The position numbers were made by a program, and so were the translations under genes. The notes beneath the pieces were generated by a model, which worked only from the letters and a program-made list of their open reading frames with translations, had not been told where the DNA came from and did no database searches. A stretch of DNA of 8,738 bases from Ch67 sp964491665 (GTDB lineage: Bacteria > Pseudomonadota > Gammaproteobacteria > Pseudomonadales > Ketobacteraceae): the NCBI GenBank assembly GCA_964491665.1, contig CAZBII010000188.1, positions 1 through 8,738 of the forward strand, given 5' to 3'. Below, piece by piece: positions 6,564-8,738 of the stretch (the stretch's first letter is position 1; every line of letters begins with the position of its first letter).

Positions 6564-8501
6564 ATGAGCTATCAGGTACTTGCCAGAAAATGGCGGCCCC
6601 GGTCCTTCCGGGAAATGGTGGGGCAGGAACATGTGTTGAAGGCCCTGATCAATGCGCTGGATCACGGGCGCCTGCACCACGCCTACCTGTTCACCGGCAC
6701 CCGGGGCGTGGGCAAAACCACCATCGCCCGCATCCTGGCCAAGTCGCTCAACTGCGAAGTCGGCATCAGTTCCGAGCCCTGCGGCCAGTGCAGCGCCTGC
6801 ACCGAGATCAACGAAGGCCGCTTTGTCGATCTGATCGAGGTGGACGCGGCGTCCCGCACCAAGGTGGAAGACACCCGCGAGCTGCTGGAGAACGTCCAGT
6901 ACGCGCCTACACGGGGCCGTTTCAAGGTTTACCTTATCGACGAAGTGCACATGCTGTCCGGCCACAGTTTCAACGCTCTGTTGAAGACGCTGGAAGAGCC
7001 GCCACCGCACGTCAAATTCCTGCTGGCCACCACCGATCCGCAAAAACTCCCGATCACCATTCTGTCGCGCTGTTTGCAGTTCAGCCTGAAAGCCATGACG
7101 CCGGACCGCATCGTCGGCCACCTGAAAAAGGTGCTGGAGGCAGAAATGGTGGCGTTTGAAGAGCCGGCGCTGTGGCAGCTGGGTCGCGCGGCGGACGGTT
7201 CGATGCGGGATGCGCTGAGTCTCACCGATCAGGCCATTGCCTTTGGCAGCGGCAAGGTGTGCGAAACCGATGTGCGCGCCATGCTGGGCAGTATCGACCG
7301 TGAGTATGTGTTTGGAATCGTGGATGCGCTGGCGTCGAATGATGCGCCGACGCTGCTGAATACCATTGCCGGCATGGCGGAACAGTCGCCGGATTTCAGC
7401 GGCGTGCTGGGAGATCTGATTTCCACCCTGCATCGCATGGCGGTGGCCCAGGTGGCGCCGGATGCGGTGGACGACAGCGACGGTGATCGTGCCCGGGTGC
7501 TGGAACAGGCCGCGCGCTTTGCACCGGAACAGCTGCAACTGTTTTACCAGACCGCGCTGCTGGGGCGGCGCGATCTGCCGCTGGCGCCGGATGCGCGCAG
7601 CGGGTTTGAAATGATTCTGCTGCGCATGCTGCTGTTCAAGCCGCAAGGCACTTTGCCGGCACAGGGAGCACCCGCTGCGGGAAAGTCCGCTAGCCCTGCT
7701 GCAGCGGCAGGGCAGGTGAAAACTGCAACTGCTGCTCCCGTGGCAATGGATGAGAGCATGCCGGCGCGTGCGCTGGGCGGTGCGAGTGAACATCTGTCGC
7801 GCCTGAGTGCGTCGCTGGGTGCGGAGAAACCGCGCGTGGCGCAGACCAGTGCGGTGGCAGCGTCGGTTGTGCAGCAGACGGTTCCGGCGTCAATGCCGGC
7901 CAACGTCGCCGCCAGCAACAATGTGGTGGCGATGCCGGCACGTCCGGCGCCTGCGCTTGCCGAGAAACCGGCACCGGCCAAACCTGCATCTGCTCCCTCG
8001 CCGCAGGGGAACAACATTCCCGACAGGCAAGTCACCAACAATCCCGCTTCGAACCGACCCGCTGCAGACAAACCTGCGCAGGAAAAAGCGGCACAACCCC
8101 AGTCGGCCCCCGTGCTGCTGGGCGATGAATGGTCCGACCTGCTCACCACGCTTTCACTCGACGGCCCGGTGCGCAATTTCGCCCGCAACAGCACGCTGGA
8201 AAACAAACAGGATGATCTGTGGACGCTGGGTGTGAGCCCGCGTTTTGAAGCGCTGTATAAGGACGAGCATCGCGAAGCACTGCAGCAGGTGCTGGCGGAC
8301 AAACTGGGCAAACCGGTGCGGCTGAAAGTCAGCATTCAGGAGCAGACCAAAGCGACGCCCGACCAGCTGCTGGCGAAATACAAGGAGCAGCGCAAGCAAC
8401 AAGCGATTGCCTTGCTGCAGGGCGACGATTTTGTGCAGACACTGCAGCAGCAGTTTGGCGCCACGCTCGATCTCAATTCCGTAATTCCCACCGATGAATA
8501 A
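6564..8501 (+). CDS. dnaX: DNA polymerase III subunits tau/gamma (clamp-loader ATPase)
   Basis: Motor subunit of the clamp loader, which places the beta clamp on primed DNA. The tau form also joins polymerase cores and DnaB helicase. The 645-aa protein (E. coli tau: 643) shows Walker A GTRGVGKTT (45-53), four zinc cysteines C64, C73, C76 and C79, Walker B LIDEVH (124-129), sensor 1 LLATTD (153-158), SRC with R169 as the likely arginine finger, and sensor 2 GSMRDALS (212-219). The clamp-loader collar ends near residue 360. An Ala/Pro-rich linker (about 361-518) follows, then a tau-specific C-terminal domain from DEWSDLL (521) on. Start: ATG at 6564, where homology begins (MSYQVLARKWRP); its ribosome-binding site is weak (GGGA). 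A possible but weak promoter is TTTATC (6496-6501) and TACACT (6519-6524), 17 bases apart. ybaB follows after 15 bp, the usual operon arrangement. Confidence 0.98.
   Translation: MSYQVLARKWRPRSFREMVGQEHVLKALINALDHGRLHHAYLFTGTRGVGKTTIARILAKSLNCEVGISSEPCGQCSACTEINEGRFVDLIEVDAASRTKVEDTRELLENVQYAPTRGRFKVYLIDEVHMLSGHSFNALLKTLEEPPPHVKFLLATTDPQKLPITILSRCLQFSLKAMTPDRIVGHLKKVLEAEMVAFEEPALWQLGRAADGSMRDALSLTDQAIAFGSGKVCETDVRAMLGSIDREYVFGIVDALASNDAPTLLNTIAGMAEQSPDFSGVLGDLISTLHRMAVAQVAPDAVDDSDGDRARVLEQAARFAPEQLQLFYQTALLGRRDLPLAPDARSGFEMILLRMLLFKPQGTLPAQGAPAAGKSASPAAAAGQVKTATAAPVAMDESMPARALGGASEHLSRLSASLGAEKPRVAQTSAVAASVVQQTVPASMPANVAASNNVVAMPARPAPALAEKPAPAKPASAPSPQGNNIPDRQVTNNPASNRPAADKPAQEKAAQPQSAPVLLGDEWSDLLTTLSLDGPVRNFARNSTLENKQDDLWTLGVSPRFEALYKDEHREALQQVLADKLGKPVRLKVSIQEQTKATPDQLLAKYKEQRKQQAIALLQGDDFVQTLQQQFGATLDLNSVIPTDE
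8081..8128 (+). other. Weak candidate -1 frameshift site for a short (gamma) DnaX product
   Basis: The longest A-run in the linker is GGAAAAAG at 8081-8088, read as GAA AAA (codons 507-508). A -1 slip there meets a TGA at 8126-8128, which would end the protein at 521 residues, exactly where the linker gives way to the tau-specific domain. A stem with one G-U pair, GCGGCAC (8088-8094) and GTGCTGC (8112-8118), sits directly after it. The E. coli slippery heptamer A AAA AAG is absent, and only single-site slippage on AAA is easy here, so support is low. Confidence 0.2.
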
Positions 8502-8516
8502 CGCAAGGGTAAAACC

Positions 8517-8738
8517 ATGAAAGGTCAATTTGGCGATCTGATGAAGCAAGCCCAGAAAATGCAGGAGCAGATGCAGAAGATGCAGGAGGAGCTGGCGAAG
8601 GCCGAAGTCACTGGCGAATCCGGTGCGGGGCTGGTGAAAGTGGTGATGACCGGCCGACACGACGTGAAGCGTGTGCAGCTGGATGATTCCCTGCTGAAGG
8701 AAGACAAGGAAGTGCTGGAAGACCTGATCGCTGCTGCC
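8517..8738 (+). CDS. ybaB: YbaB/EbfC nucleoid-associated DNA-binding protein, C-terminus cut off by the window edge
   Basis: Small dimeric DNA-binding protein of the nucleoid, encoded between dnaX and recR in many bacteria. The 74 codons present (E. coli YbaB: 109 aa) contain the family's long Met/Gln/Lys-rich N-terminal helix (MKGQFGDLMKQAQKMQEQMQ, continuing with KMQEELAKAEV). The turn ESGAGLVKVVMTG with RHDVKRVQLDD makes the central sheet, and the DNA-grasping C-terminal helix begins with DKEVLEDLIAA. Start: ATG at 8517 with AAGGG eight bases upstream. It follows the dnaX stop by 15 bp, so it is almost certainly co-transcribed with dnaX. recR is expected just beyond the window but cannot be seen. 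Confidence 0.96.
   Translation, partial: MKGQFGDLMKQAQKMQEQMQKMQEELAKAEVTGESGAGLVKVVMTGRHDVKRVQLDDSLLKEDKEVLEDLIAAA

Noticed and set aside
7124..7159. G AAA AAG run in dnaX (7124-7130) as a frameshift site
   Set aside because: It lies inside the ATPase domain (codons 188-189). A -1 slip would stop at 7159 and give a protein of about 198 residues lacking sensor 2 and the collar. The heptamer also begins with G, which weakens slippage.
6546..7793. Long minus-strand open frame of 415 codons opposite dnaX
   Set aside because: Antisense shadow of dnaX. The His- and Gln-rich translation is typical of reversed GC-rich codons.

Overview
The window is an ordinary chromosomal segment of a GC-rich gammaproteobacterium. 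The evidence is a Pseudomonas-like glutaminyl-tRNA synthetase, a short 4.5S-type SRP RNA and the dnaX-ybaB gene pair. Relatives such as Pseudomonas or Alcanivorax fit, but the genus is an inference from protein resemblance that no search has confirmed. I see no insertion sequence, integrase, tRNA, CRISPR array or phage gene.

Layout. Positions 1-1391 (minus strand) hold most of an electron-transfer flavoprotein:ubiquinone oxidoreductase (ETF-QO), cut off by the left edge. A 394-bp divergent intergenic region follows. It carries one convincing promoter for each direction, a cluster of five GGTCA/TGACC half-sites, and a doubtful small zinc-knuckle ORF. glnS (plus strand) runs to 3474 and converges on a small secreted protein of unknown function (3495-3971, minus). 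The two share a hairpin, probably a two-way terminator, that contains the stop codon of the minus-strand gene. Diverging from that gene is ffs, the 4.5S SRP RNA (about 4124-4233), with a good sigma-70-type promoter and a hairpin in its leader.

Between ffs and dnaX sit two accessory genes on the plus strand. One is a carotenoid-cleavage-oxygenase family enzyme (4371-5849) with all four iron-ligand histidines. The other is a small exported histidine-rich protein with an RcnB/CigR-type C-terminus (5959-6492), preceded by a 17-bp tandem repeat. The right end is the replication/recombination operon dnaX (6564-8501) followed after 15 bp by ybaB/ebfC (8517 onward, truncated by the window edge).

How the genes work together: most do not. 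ETF-QO feeds electrons from acyl-CoA and other dehydrogenases into the quinone pool, glnS and ffs are translation and protein-targeting housekeeping genes, and dnaX-ybaB belongs to DNA replication and nucleoid biology. The carotenoid oxygenase and the CigR-like gene look like lineage-specific insertions in a core neighbourhood. I found no convincing undescribed multi-gene system. The points most worth a second look are the GGTCA half-site cluster, the two genes inserted between ffs and dnaX, the repeat ahead of the CigR-like gene, and the question of whether this dnaX makes a short gamma form.
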